Assembly (NCBI RefSeq): GCF_047263945.1 | Contig: NZ_JBLAVB010000010.1 | Coordinates: 98,214-162,213 of the forward strand | Origin: Rhodospirillum sp047263945 | Lineage (GTDB): Bacteria; Pseudomonadota; Alphaproteobacteria; Rhodospirillales; Rhodospirillaceae | Direction of reading: 5' to 3' | DNA: 64,000 nucleotides | Shown here: positions 9,135 through 17,991 of the stretch, piece by piece | Numbering within the stretch: the first letter of the stretch is position 1 | Layout: every line of letters starts with the position of its first letter | Position numbers and translations under genes: made by a program | The notes under the pieces: generated by a model | The model's database searches: none | Told to the model about the DNA's origin: nothing | The model's input: the letters and a program-made list of their open reading frames with translations, nothing else

Positions 9135-9970
9135 CCAGTTCCACCTTGGGGGGCACCCCGACACAGGAGACCACCATGGACCAAGGCCCTCAAACCCTGT
9201 TGGGCGATACGATCTACGCGGGCAAGGCGCCCGGCAAAAAGCCAGTCACGTCCAAGGGCGGACAGGCGGCCTTCTTCTCCTGCTGGGATATTCACGCCTA
9301 TTACAACGAAAGCTATATCGTCCAAGGCGTCAGCTTCGACATCCGCGAGGGGGAAATCATCGCCCTGTTGGGCCGCAACGGGGCGGGCAAAACCTCGACC
9401 CTGCGGACCATCGCCCGCTTGGCCGATCCCGAGCTACGCCATGGGGAAATCTGGCTGGACCACAAACCCCTGCACACCATGAAAGCCTTTCAGGCCGCGC
9501 AATGGGGTGTGGGTCTGGTGCCCGAAGACCGGCGGATCATCCAGGGGCTGTCGGTCGAGGAGAACCTTCAACTGGCCCAGATCGCGCCGCCCATCGGTTG
9601 GTCCATCGAGCGCATTTACGAGCTTTTCCCCCGCCTGGGAGAACGCCGCAACCAGGAGGGCACCACCCTGTCGGGGGGAGAGCAGCAGATGCTGGCCATT
9701 GGCCGGACCCTGGCCCGGGACGTGAAACTGCTGCTGCTGGACGAGCCCTATGAGGGGTTGGCCCCGGTGATCGTGCAGGAGATCGAACGCACCCTGGAGC
9801 AGATCAAGAACCTGGGCATCACCACCGTGATCGTGGAACAGAACGCCATTGCCGCCCTTCACCTGGCGGACCGGGCGATCATTCTCGACATGGGACAGGT
9901 GGTTTTCGATGGAGTCGCGCAGGACGTGCTCGACAACGCCGATTTGCGCCAGCAATATCTCGCGATCTAA
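9131..9970 (+). CDS. livF: ABC transporter ATP-binding protein, LivF type, with N-terminal extension
   Basis: 279 residues, about 40 longer than typical LivF. Walker A GRNGAGKTS, signature LSGGEQQM, Walker B LLLLDEPYEGLAP and the switch motif TTVIVEQNAIAAL are intact. The extra N-terminus (rich in Gly/Lys/Thr up to about residue 45) is absent from ordinary LivF; a start at ATG 9176 would remove part of it. The 4-bp ATGA overlap with livG supports 9131. Partner of LivG in powering the permease. Confidence 0.87.
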   Translation: MTSSTLGGTPTQETTMDQGPQTLLGDTIYAGKAPGKKPVTSKGGQAAFFSCWDIHAYYNESYIVQGVSFDIREGEIIALLGRNGAGKTSTLRTIARLADPELRHGEIWLDHKPLHTMKAFQAAQWGVGLVPEDRRIIQGLSVEENLQLAQIAPPIGWSIERIYELFPRLGERRNQEGTTLSGGEQQMLAIGRTLARDVKLLLLDEPYEGLAPVIVQEIERTLEQIKNLGITTVIVEQNAIAALHLADRAIILDMGQVVFDGVAQDVLDNADLRQQYLAI

Positions 9971-9989
9971 TCGGCTCGGTCCCTCGAGC

Positions 9990-10637
9990 ATGCCAGCGAC
10001 ACAGACACAGGAAGGCGCGACTCTTGCCTTGAGCACGACACTCGAGAAGGACTTCATTTCTCCGATCACGGCGGTTCGCGGAGCCCTCGAAATTCTCCGC
10101 GACCATGCCGATTTGACAGAGGAAGAGCGGCTGCGCTTCGTCAACTCCGCCCTGGCGGGGTGTGCGCGGCTGGAGCATGGAATCTCCCACCTGTCCGAAA
10201 GCGTCTACGCCGCTTCAAAACGCCAGAAGGAGCAGGAGGAAAAGGACAAGGACTGGCGCGCCCGGATCCATTTCCTCAATGAGTCCGGGGACAATCCGGA
10301 CGGCGCATTGGGCCTGGACGTGGTCGAGGTGGACTTTTCCAATGTCGTCTTCAGCGACACGGAAACCGTCACCGCCTTCCACGATGTCATTGACCGAACC
10401 TTGGAAGCCACGGGCAAGCGGTGGTTCATCCTCGTCAACTTCAAGGACTGCAAGGTCTGGCCGGAGGCCTGGGTGGCCTTCGCCCATCGGGGCAAGCAAA
10501 CGGCCATCCAGCGATCATCCGGCGTGGTCCGCTTCGGCGAGCCCCCCGGCCCCCTGTCCTCCCCCAATGAGTGCGCGGACAAACCTGCGGCGCTCGATCG
10601 GATCCGGGTTTTAGCCAAGGAAGCAGGGATCATTTGA
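9990..10637 (+). CDS. HisKA-like protein lacking the phosphoacceptor histidine, last gene of ABC operon
   Basis: 215 residues, 19 nt after livF. Residues about 15-65 resemble a HisKA dimerisation hairpin (FISPITAVRGALEILRDH), but the position of the catalytic His is not His, so it cannot autophosphorylate in the usual way. The rest (about 110-190) has an alternating beta/alpha pattern around VVEVDFSNVVFSDTETV, unlike a kinase ATPase domain and not recognised. A similar helical segment occurs in the divergent XRE regulator. A signalling or regulatory role for the transporter is inferred; function unknown. Confidence 0.65.
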   Translation: MPATQTQEGATLALSTTLEKDFISPITAVRGALEILRDHADLTEEERLRFVNSALAGCARLEHGISHLSESVYAASKRQKEQEEKDKDWRARIHFLNESGDNPDGALGLDVVEVDFSNVVFSDTETVTAFHDVIDRTLEATGKRWFILVNFKDCKVWPEAWVAFAHRGKQTAIQRSSGVVRFGEPPGPLSSPNECADKPAALDRIRVLAKEAGII

Positions 10638-10640
10638 CCC

Positions 10641-10822
10641 CTCTGGAGCCTTTCGACCAGTAACCGCCCGGGGTCTGGAGCCTTTCGGCCGGTAACCGCC
10701 TGGGGTCTGGGGCCTTTCGGCCGGTAACCGCCTGGGGTCTGGGGCCTTTCGGCCGGTAACCGCCTGGGGTCTGGGGCCTTTCGGCCGGTAACCGCCTGGG
10801 GTCTGGGGCCTTTCGGCCCCAG
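10641..10822. repeat. 32-bp tandem repeat array, each unit with a hairpin
   Basis: At least five near-identical units with a strict 32-bp period (TAACCGCC recurs at 10661, 10693, 10725, 10757, 10789). Each holds GGCC-TTTC-GGCC, a small stem-loop, and the first and last units are degenerate. It lies between two convergent genes. Because 32 is not a multiple of three, all three frames on the minus strand read similar Pro/Arg-rich peptides, which argues against coding. Possible transcription-stop zone. Confidence 0.9.
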
Positions 10823-10912
10823 TGGGGGACGGGGCAAAGCACGGGAAAACACCCCCTCCCTGTCGTGTACCATACGGAAAACCGCGATACACTTCTCCTC
10901 ATTCCGCTTTCG

Positions 10913-11968
10913 TCAAAGCGACGTCCGCTCCTTCCCTTCCAGGGCCATGTAGGTTGCCAGCCGAAACAGGATAATGGCGGTATCGATGGAGGGGAATGTC
11001 AGGTCCGTTTGCGCCAGGGCGCCGTCCCGGTCGCCCAGGGTCCATTGGGTAACGATGCTGTCCTCCAGAAAGGTCACCCGGTCAATGTCGTCCAGGGCGG
11101 CGGTGTTGGCCTGGAAAAAGGACCGGGTTTCGCGCAGCAAAGGCTGGGTCCGATCCGCCGCGATCCCATCGGCTGCGGCACATTGCACGGTGGCCAAGCG
11201 GTAGTATACCCCCCCGTAAGCTTCGTCGAATCCCCCCTGCTCCGTCCCACGCTCCACCTGGGCCAACAGGCGGGGAATCAGCCCCGTAACAGCACTCACC
11301 GCCTTCCAGGTTTCCGGCGGAAAAACCGTACTGTCCAGGAAAGGGCGGGAGCGGCAGAGTTCCAATAGGTCGATGGCCGTGAAGACATAGGGGGACTCCT
11401 CGTTGAAGGCTTCCTCTTCCACCAGGGCCAAGACATCCTCCACAACGGCCACTTGGGAGGCCCGTTCTCCCCCAACCGCCAGGTATTTGGCGATGGCCGC
11501 CCCGTCGTACCAACGCCCCGCCTCGTCCAGAGCCGCCATCAGGTCTTCTCGATCCTCGGTTCGGCCACCCGCAGCCAAGACCTCGACCAACAGTTCCTCG
11601 GCGTAATCGGCGTCCTCGTCCTCAAAGTCTCCCGCCATGGCAGAGAGGCGGTCGAACAGGGCATCGTAGTCCGCCGTCGCCCCCATGACGCCCAAAGCCT
11701 CGGCGGCGCGGATCAGGGCGAAATAGCGGTCCAGGGGTTCGGCGGCGGGATCATCGACCATGGAGAGGCCCAGGTCCGTCAAACAGCGGGGCGAAGGACT
11801 GGCCAGACAGGTCCGGGGCGCCTGGGCGACCCTCTCGATGTCCCGGTTCCGGGCGACGTCAGTCTCGGCCTTTGCCTGCTCCCCCTGATCGTCGCAAGCT
11901 GCGACAGCCAGGGGGGCTAGAAGCATCACCCCCAAACCGATCCATCTCAACACCCGTGTCATCATCAT
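10913..11968 (-). CDS. Predicted lipoprotein of unknown function
   Basis: About 351 residues. The N-terminus is a lipoprotein signal with hydrophobic core and lipobox ending VAAC, followed by DDQGE, so the mature protein is anchored by an N-terminal lipidated Cys. The rest is acidic, Ala/Leu-rich and predicted helical, with a TPR- or HEAT-like feel (AALDEAGRWYDGAAIAKYL), but no family is recognised. Three consecutive ATGs (11968, 11965, 11962) follow AGAGGT, so the exact start is ambiguous by two codons. Single-gene unit, convergent with the ABC operon. Confidence 0.72.
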   Translation of the reverse strand: MMMTRVLRWIGLGVMLLAPLAVAACDDQGEQAKAETDVARNRDIERVAQAPRTCLASPSPRCLTDLGLSMVDDPAAEPLDRYFALIRAAEALGVMGATADYDALFDRLSAMAGDFEDEDADYAEELLVEVLAAGGRTEDREDLMAALDEAGRWYDGAAIAKYLAVGGERASQVAVVEDVLALVEEEAFNEESPYVFTAIDLLELCRSRPFLDSTVFPPETWKAVSAVTGLIPRLLAQVERGTEQGGFDEAYGGVYYRLATVQCAAADGIAADRTQPLLRETRSFFQANTAALDDIDRVTFLEDSIVTQWTLGDRDGALAQTDLTFPSIDTAIILFRLATYMALEGKERTSL

Positions 11969-12001
11969 ACCTCTGGATAGCCGCATGGACCCATACCTCA
12001 C

Positions 12002-12140
12002 GTCCGCGGTCGAAAAAAGGAGAGGGAATGCAGGTCATCCATCGCCCCACCGGGGCAGAGCCTGACCACAAAAACGTTTGGAAATCTATGGCAATGCGGT
12101 GTTGCCAGACCAGATCTATCCAACTTGATCCCATATCACT
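12002..12140. other. Intergenic upstream of the lipoprotein gene
   Basis: Between the lipoprotein start and the inverted end of the insertion element. It should hold the lipoprotein promoter. No convincing boxes, hairpins or small genes were seen. Confidence 0.4.
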
Positions 12141-13904
12141 CTAGCAGGCTGCGGAAAAAGTCCGATCATTCCCCAAAACAGTCATTCCCGCGCATGCGCT
12201 AAGGTATGCAGGTTTCTCTGTGCCGCTCCGAGTTTAACTTCGTCATCCCCGCGTGCGCGCTAAGGGATTCATGTTTCTCGGACCTTCCATCCGATGAGAA
12301 TACTCTGAAAGGAATCCAAGTCATTTTTCATGGTTATCGGTCCTGGAGGCTTTGACTTGGGATAGCCGTCCCATCCTCCGAGACGGGCAATGATCCAAGC
12401 CGCCCAGGCCAAGGTTCCTTTTTTATGTGGATTGGCTTGCAATTTGGTGCGGGGCGCATAGTTAGCCTTCGCAACGGCATCGAGCGCCTCAACGGCTTCG
12501 GCGTCGAAGGCCAGCGCAGCGGTTTCAGGCTGTTTTCCTCCTCTGGCTTGCACCAATTGGAGCGTCATCACGCTGGCGCGCGCGGCGATAGCGGTCAATT
12601 TGCACAGGCGCTCCGCGCTCTGAACTTGGCTGTCTTCGATACCCAAGCCCTGGCTTTTCAACAGGCGGAAAAACTGCTCAATCACCCAGCGCTGGCGGTA
12701 CATTCCGACGACCTCCCAGGCTTCGGATAGCAAGCCAACCGCCCGTGTGGTGAGGAGGCGCCAGACAATCGGTTTGGCCTTCGCTGGTGGATTGGGTTCG
12801 CGACCTCCTCCACACGTAGAGTGCACTGTTCGGGCATATCTGGCTCGGTCTTGTCCGGTCGCCGTAACGTCACCTCTCCAAACCGCAGCTCGACTTGGGC
12901 CGCACGCGCCGCCCGGCCTGATTGAGCTTGGATTTCCAGAAAATCCGTCGCGCCGATGGGCCAGCTGGCCACTTCCTCATACAAGGAGTGACCGTTCCTC
13001 AGACGCCGGTCCCGGGCTGAACGGGTCAAGACGAACGGGCCCTCTCGATCAATCAGAACAAGAGCGGCATAGATGTCTCTTTCGGCTTCGGCCAGCACCG
13101 TGATCCGACGCGCTTCAGATAAGATCGCCGTCCCTTTTCGGGCCGTCTCGACCCAAGGCTTCGTCTCCTTGTCCGCCAACGGGCGGTCCGTATGGCAGGT
13201 GTCGCGCTGTCCTTGCCGTGTGCGAATGTCGCCATCCACCCAACCCAGGCAATGTCCCGTATCCGCATCAACCGCGACCATCGCATGAAGAAGAAGGCCG
13301 TGGATGTTGCCCTTTCCGATCTCGCCAAGATCCCGCCTGTTCTTCGCCGTGGTCTTGGACTTGATCTCGCTGGTGTCTTGGATTGCCAGAATATCCCGGC
13401 CCTGCACGGCGACCGATGTCGTCTCGCTCCAGCTTTCGAGAATTCGATCCGTGGTCACCTTATACCCAGGTGCGGTGAGTTTGACTCAGCGCACCTTGGA
13501 AGCGGCCAAGTGGCCGCCGCCGCGCCTTATGGCGCGTAAAAGCCCGCTTGGCGTTTGAACGCAAGAAAAGCGGCGTGGGTTTAAACCCGCGCCGCTTGGT
13601 ATAAGGGTGTCCGAGGAAACGATTGAACCGAACGATCCGACCCCGATCTCCCTTGGCGGCTTTTTGCAGGCAACTCGTTCCCTCCGAGACCATCCCCGCC
13701 AAAAGCAAGGCCCCCTTTTTCGAGCCGTCGGTCCTCGAAATACCCAACCCTCTCCGCCAAATCCCCCACTTAACCCTCCCGTGAAAAGAGGCTTATAGGG
13801 AATCACGGATCTAACTTCTTGGGAATCCCACGGAAACAGAGATATGTGCATCCCTTAGCGTGAAAACGGGGATGACGACAAAAGAGATTTTCCGCAGCTT
13901 GTTA
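12141..13904. mobile_element. Degenerate insertion element with 18-bp inverted ends and nested sub-repeats
   Basis: Left end CTAGCAGGCTGCGGAAAA (12141-12158) matches the right end (13887-13904, inverted) at 16 of 18 bases. Inside each end lies a related motif (GTCATCCCCG then CGCTAAGGGAT): twice in tandem on the left (about 12180 and 12240) and once inverted on the right (about 13845-13880). The interior holds a frameshifted IS4-type transposase (minus) and 400 bp of non-coding DNA with a near-perfect 30-bp palindrome at 13569-13598. No target duplication is obvious. Either one decayed IS or an IS4 copy nested in an older repeat. Confidence 0.7.
12269..13458 (-). pseudogene. IS4-family transposase, frameshifted and N-terminally truncated
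   Basis: Two overlapping frames together give a DDE transposase. The first (13458 to about 12800) has the DDE-fold start ILAIQDTSEI. The second (about 12810 to 12269) has the IS4 YREK signature, Y-(2)-R-(3)-E-(6)-K, in YRQRWVIEQFFRLLK. The frames switch around 12800 within the sequence for NPPAKAKP. The usual ~60 N-terminal residues before ILESW are missing; a stop lies just upstream. Unlikely to be active. Confidence 0.82.
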
Positions 13905-14111
13905 GATGCGGGACTTTGCGGCCAATATGTCGGCAAGCATTTTTGATCTGTTGATGGGTTGGTTGGCTTGCTGGGGTGAGCGATCGCCGATTTTCAGGTC
14001 GCGAAATTTTCCGAGAGGCCCGTTTTGACTTTGGGGAAAAAGGGACGAAGAAAAAGCCCCACTTTTCAGTGGAGCTTTCAGTTTCCTGGTTGCTTGATAT
14101 CAACCCTATTT

Positions 14112-14185
14112 TGGCTGGGGAACGTGGATTCGAACCACGACTGACGGAGTCAGAGTCCGCTGTTCTACCGTTAAACTATTCCCCA
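14112..14185 (-). tRNA. tRNA-Gln (anticodon CTG)
   Basis: 74-nt cloverleaf on the minus strand ending in encoded CCA. Acceptor TGGGGAA pairs with TTCCCCA, the T arm has GGTTCGAATCC, and the anticodon stem GCGGA/TCCGT encloses loop CTCTGAC, giving anticodon CTG (reads CAG). No tRNA duplication is seen next to it. Confidence 0.95.
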
Positions 14186-14465
14186 TTCGGCTCCCGGTGG
14201 ACCTCTGTCCGTCCAAGAGGGTGCGCTATCTACCATGCGGTTTTGACTTTGGCTAGAAAAAAATGAAAGTCGGTCGTTGGTTTTGTCTCCGCCCCCGTGA
14301 AAGGGGCTTTGCGCCATCCGCTTCCCTCGCCTAAAGTGATCTGTCACGGTATCGCCATGGTTTCCCAACACTCTTGCCAGAGGCTCTTCGGTGTCCCCGA
14401 TATCCCTGTTTCCGTCTCAGACCCATACCTCCCCCTTGGGGGGAGGGGCGACGGCCCCAAGGGGG
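14186..14465. other. Intergenic between tRNA-Gln and ppx
   Basis: Contains the tRNA-Gln promoter (minus) and the ppx leader (plus). The last 35 bases form the strong hairpin listed separately. No coding signal seen. Confidence 0.5.
14431..14465 (+). promoter_or_regulatory. Perfect hairpin covering the ppx ribosome binding site
   Basis: CCCCCTTGGGG (14431-14441) pairs perfectly with CCCCAAGGGGG (14455-14465), which contains the Shine-Dalgarno-like AAGGGGG directly before ATG 14466. The 11-bp GC-rich stem would hide the ribosome site unless opened, suggesting translational control (inference). Confidence 0.55.
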
Positions 14466-15512
14466 ATGCGGCGGCGTGTGACTGAGGGGGAGGCAGGACG
14501 CCTCTGCGCAGCGTTGGATTTGGGGACAAATAATTGTCGTCTATTGATTGCTGAAGCCCTGGATACGGGGTTCCGAGTGGTCGATTCCTTCTCGCGGATC
14601 ACCCGGCTGGGGGAGGGCGTGCGGGCATCCGGTCGGCTTTCTCGGGTTGCCATGGATCGAACCATTGCGGCTTTGGCTATTTGCTCTTCCCGCATGGACC
14701 GCCATGCGGTGACCCAGGTCCGGTGCGTGGCGACCGCAGCTTGTCGGGCCGCAGAGAATGTGGCGGAGTTCGTCGAGCGCGCGCGGGTGGAAGCGGGGGT
14801 GGATCTGGAAGTCATCCCCGCCGAGGAGGAAGCCCGCTTGGCCCTGGCTGGATGCGCGCCCTTGCTGGAAGGGGAGCGCCCGCTGACGCTGGTCTTTGAT
14901 ATCGGGGGAGGGAGCACGGAGCTGACCCTGGTCGAAGTCCGAGATACGAGCGATGGCCCCCGGCCAGGAGCCGTCCTGGCTGTGGAAAGTCTTCCCCTGG
15001 GAGTTGTCACCCTGTCCGAGGCCGTTGGTGGAGGTCATCTGTCCCCCCGCCTTCATGCCGATATCGTTGAACATGTGCGTGAACGCTTGCGTCCCTTCGA
15101 TGTCGCCTATGGAATCGCCGACTATGCCGTGAGGGAGCAACTCTCCCTACTCGGCACCAGTGGCACCGTGACCACCGTGGGCGCGGTAGCCCTGGGTCTG
15201 GGGCGCTATGACCGCAACCGGGTGGATGGTCTGGGGTTGTCCGTCCGCGAGATCAAAGACGTGGGCGCCCGCCTGTTGGACATGAGTCCCTCGGATCGGG
15301 TCGCTCATCCCTGTATCGGCCGGGAACGGGCTGATTTGGTCTTGGCGGGCTGCGCTATTTTGCAGGCGATTCTCGACACTTGGGCCGTTCCAGCGCTCCG
15401 CGTTGCCGATCGGGGTATCCGCGAGGGGCTGCTCGCGGATATGATGGGCACCAGGGCAGAGGGGGAGTGCACCCCTGCCGAAGCCGGGGTGGATGCGGTT
15501 CCGACCGTTTGA
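14466..15512 (+). CDS. ppx: Exopolyphosphatase / pppGpp phosphohydrolase family (Ppx/GppA)
   Basis: 348 residues of the ASKHA-fold Ppx/GppA family. The phosphate-binding start ALDLGTNNCRLLIAE (about residues 15-29) and DIGGGSTELTLVE in the middle are diagnostic. Shorter than two-domain E. coli Ppx (513 aa), as in many alphaproteobacterial versions, so specificity between polyphosphate and (p)ppGpp cannot be told. The stop lies inside the rlmE leader; the two genes are adjacent as in many alphaproteobacteria and likely co-transcribed. Confidence 0.88.
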   Translation: MRRRVTEGEAGRLCAALDLGTNNCRLLIAEALDTGFRVVDSFSRITRLGEGVRASGRLSRVAMDRTIAALAICSSRMDRHAVTQVRCVATAACRAAENVAEFVERARVEAGVDLEVIPAEEEARLALAGCAPLLEGERPLTLVFDIGGGSTELTLVEVRDTSDGPRPGAVLAVESLPLGVVTLSEAVGGGHLSPRLHADIVEHVRERLRPFDVAYGIADYAVREQLSLLGTSGTVTTVGAVALGLGRYDRNRVDGLGLSVREIKDVGARLLDMSPSDRVAHPCIGRERADLVLAGCAILQAILDTWAVPALRVADRGIREGLLADMMGTRAEGECTPAEAGVDAVPTV

Positions 15513-15555
15513 CCACACGGGGTCCATGGGATCCGACATCATCTTGCAGGAAAGT

Positions 15556-16296
15556 ATGAAGACCATGAGTAGCGGAAAGGGTTCCGGGAATCGGGCCAAC
15601 GGTCGCGCCCCCTCGGGGGCCCGGGATCTGTTCGTCAAAGTAAAGACGGCTCGGGGACGGAAAAACTCCTCCACCCGCTGGCTGCAACGCCAGTTGAACG
15701 ACCCCTATGTGCTGGAAGCCAGACGTACGGGGCTGCGCTCCCGCGCGGCTTTCAAGTTGATGGAGCTCGACGACCGCTTCCATTTACTCGGCCCTGGGCG
15801 GCGCGTCGTTGACTTGGGTGCGGCCCCTGGCGGTTGGACACAGGTGGCCGTCGAGCGGTGCAAGGCCCTTAAAGAAGGGGGCGGCAAGGTGGTTGGTATC
15901 GATATCCTGGAATGGGAAGGCGTGGCCGGGGCCACCTGCATGACCCATGATTTCATGGAGGATGACGCACCGGCCTTATTGAAGGCGGCCCTGGATGGCC
16001 CCGTGGATCTGGTGCTGTCGGATATGGCTGCGCCCACGACTGGCCACCGCAAGACGGACCACATGCGGGTTATGGGATTGGCCGAGGCCGCCTGGGATTT
16101 TGCCGAGGAGGTTCTGGCTCCGGGTGGGTCGTTTTGCTGCAAGGTGTTCCAGGGGGGCACGGAAGGGGAGCTGCTCAATCGCATGAAGTCCCTGTGCGTG
16201 AGCATCAAGCACGCCAAGCCCCCCGCCAGCCGCCAGGAGTCGCCGGAGGTCTATGTGATTGCCCAGGGGTTCAAGGGGCGGCCTGAAGACCGGTAA
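15556..16296 (+). CDS. rlmE: 23S rRNA 2'-O-ribose methyltransferase RlmE (FtsJ)
   Basis: 246 residues. SAM-binding motif VVDLGAAPGGWTQVA, and the catalytic tetrad elements of RlmE (Lys in RSRAAFKL, Asp in VLSDMAAPTTGHRKTDH, Lys in FCCKVFQGG, late Glu in ESPEVYV). Methylates U2552 in the A loop in E. coli. Start ATG 15556 has CAGGAAAGT immediately upstream; ATG 15565 is possible. The N-terminal tail of about 35 basic residues is longer than in E. coli, typical of alphaproteobacteria. Confidence 0.92.
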   Translation: MKTMSSGKGSGNRANGRAPSGARDLFVKVKTARGRKNSSTRWLQRQLNDPYVLEARRTGLRSRAAFKLMELDDRFHLLGPGRRVVDLGAAPGGWTQVAVERCKALKEGGGKVVGIDILEWEGVAGATCMTHDFMEDDAPALLKAALDGPVDLVLSDMAAPTTGHRKTDHMRVMGLAEAAWDFAEEVLAPGGSFCCKVFQGGTEGELLNRMKSLCVSIKHAKPPASRQESPEVYVIAQGFKGRPEDR

Positions 16297-16438
16297 GCTC
16301 AAGCGGTCGCAAGGGAATCATCCAAAGCGAAGGACTCACCAAGAACTTTTCTTGCGGGGCACAGTCTTGTGTGTATGATGTCGCGCTCCCAAGGATCAAT
16401 AGGTTGCGCGGTGCATCACGTCGGAAGCGTGCGTGCCG

Positions 16439-16455
16439 CCGGACCGAAAGTCCGG
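16439..16455 (+). promoter_or_regulatory. Stable hairpin in the guaB leader
   Basis: CCGGAC-CGAAA-GTCCGG, a perfect 6-bp GC stem about 38 nt upstream of guaB. It lacks a U-run, so it is not a standard terminator. Possible leader control or RNA-stability element; no known riboswitch consensus was recognised. Confidence 0.45.
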
Positions 16456-16493
16456 TTTCGACTTTATGGTCCGCCGCTCTAGAGGAGCCCCCC

Positions 16494-17957
16494 ATGGAAT
16501 TTCCCGAGGCTTTGACCTTCGACGACGTGCTGCTTGTCCCCGCAGCATCAGACGTGTTGCCTGCACAGGTGGATACCCGCACGCGCTTGACAAAGACCAT
16601 TACCTTGGGGATCCCGCTGGTCTCCTCGGCCATGGATACGGTGACGGAAAGCGAAATGGCCATTGTCATGGCCCAGTGCGGTGGCATTGGTGTCATCCAC
16701 AAGAACCTGGATATCGTCGCCCAGGCCGAAGAAGTGCGCAAGGTGAAGCGCTATGAATCGGGCATGGTGGTCAATCCCGTGACCATCGAGCCGGACGCCC
16801 CCCTCGCCGATGCCTTGGGGCTGATGGCCCGCCATAAGATCAGTGGCATTCCCGTCACCGAAAGCGGAACGGGAACCCTGGTGGGCATCCTGACCAACCG
16901 GGATGTGCGCTTCGCCGAGAACACGGCTCAGCCCGTCCGCGACTTTATGACCAAGGAAAACCTGATCACCGTGCGCGAGGGCGTGAGTCAGTCCGAAGCG
17001 CGCCGGTTGCTGCATACCAACCGGATCGAAAAGCTGTTGGTGGTGGATGACGCCTACCGCTGTATTGGTCTGGTGACGGTGAAGGATATCGAGAAGGCCC
17101 AGACTTACCCCAACGCCTGTAAGGATGAACGGGGGCGTCTGCGGGTGGCTGCGGCCACCGGGGTGGGGGCCGACGGCATCGCCCGGGCCGAGGCTCTGTT
17201 GGAGGCGGGCGTGGACGTGGTGGTGATCGACACCGCCCACGGCCATTCCAAAGGGGTCATTGACGCCGTGGCGACGGTGAAGAGGCTGTCCAATCAAGCC
17301 CAGGTGATCGCCGGGAATATCGCGACCCCCGAAGGGGCCCTGGCACTGGTCGAGGCGGGCGCCGACGCGGTCAAAGTGGGGATCGGCCCCGGTTCCATTT
17401 GCACCACCCGCATCGTGGCGGGCGTGGGGGTGCCTCAGTTCTCTGCCATTACCGAGGTCGCCAAGGCCCTGGAGGCGTCCGGTGTGCCGGCCATCGCCGA
17501 TGGCGGTATCAAGTATTCTGGTGATTTCGCCAAGGCCATCGCCGGTGGGGCTGAGACGGTTATGGTTGGTAGTCTCCTGGCTGGCACCACCGAAGCTCCG
17601 GGCGAGGTCTTCCTTTACCAGGGCCGAAGCTACAAGTCCTACCGGGGCATGGGCTCCCTTGGGGCCATGGCTCGGGGGTCCGCTGACCGTTATTTCCAGG
17701 CCGAAGTGACAGATAACTTGAAGCTGGTCCCAGAGGGCATTGAAGGCCAGGTGCCCTACAAGGGTGCTGCGGGAACGATCATTCATCAGCTGATCGGAGG
17801 CCTGCGGGCGGCCATGGGCTATACGGGGAACCGTACGATCACTGACATGCGAAAGAAAGCGCAGTTCCGTCGCATCACAGCGTCCGGTTGGCGGGAAAGC
17901 CACGTCCACGACGTGACTATCACCAAGGAAGCCCCCAATTATCGCGGTGGTATGTGA
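16494..17957 (+). CDS. guaB: Inosine-5'-monophosphate dehydrogenase
   Basis: 487 residues, the normal length. NAD-dependent oxidation of IMP to XMP, the committed step of GMP synthesis. The TIM barrel is interrupted by two CBS domains (about 93-205). The active-site loop GIGPGSICTTRIVAGVG carries the catalytic Cys, and the flap has MGSLGAM and the C-terminal GYTGNRTI region. AGAGGAG precedes ATG 16494. Upstream hairpin and downstream terminator suggest its own transcription unit. Confidence 0.96.
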   Translation: MEFPEALTFDDVLLVPAASDVLPAQVDTRTRLTKTITLGIPLVSSAMDTVTESEMAIVMAQCGGIGVIHKNLDIVAQAEEVRKVKRYESGMVVNPVTIEPDAPLADALGLMARHKISGIPVTESGTGTLVGILTNRDVRFAENTAQPVRDFMTKENLITVREGVSQSEARRLLHTNRIEKLLVVDDAYRCIGLVTVKDIEKAQTYPNACKDERGRLRVAAATGVGADGIARAEALLEAGVDVVVIDTAHGHSKGVIDAVATVKRLSNQAQVIAGNIATPEGALALVEAGADAVKVGIGPGSICTTRIVAGVGVPQFSAITEVAKALEASGVPAIADGGIKYSGDFAKAIAGGAETVMVGSLLAGTTEAPGEVFLYQGRSYKSYRGMGSLGAMARGSADRYFQAEVTDNLKLVPEGIEGQVPYKGAAGTIIHQLIGGLRAAMGYTGNRTITDMRKKAQFRRITASGWRESHVHDVTITKEAPNYRGGM

Positions 17958-17982
17958 GGCCCGGTTTTTCCGGACCTCTTTT
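17958..17982 (+). terminator. Rho-independent terminator after guaB
   Basis: GGCCCGG, loop TTTTT, CCGGACC (one mismatched pair) followed by TCTTTT, directly after the guaB stop. Confidence 0.75.
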
Positions 17983-17991
17983 CCCCATTTA

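Noticed and set aside
10641..10822. CRISPR array
   Set aside because: Units are contiguous 32-bp repeats with no spacers and no cas genes nearby.
10205..10902. Pro/Arg-rich proteins read on the minus strand across the 32-bp repeats
   Set aside because: All three frames give the same kind of peptide because 32 is not a multiple of three; no family or ribosome site.
13486..13851. 121-codon minus-strand frame upstream of the IS4 transposase
   Set aside because: Does not match the missing transposase N-terminus and spans palindromes; treated as non-coding.
16548..17909. 453-codon minus-strand frame opposite guaB
   Set aside because: Shadow frame; no family resemblance.
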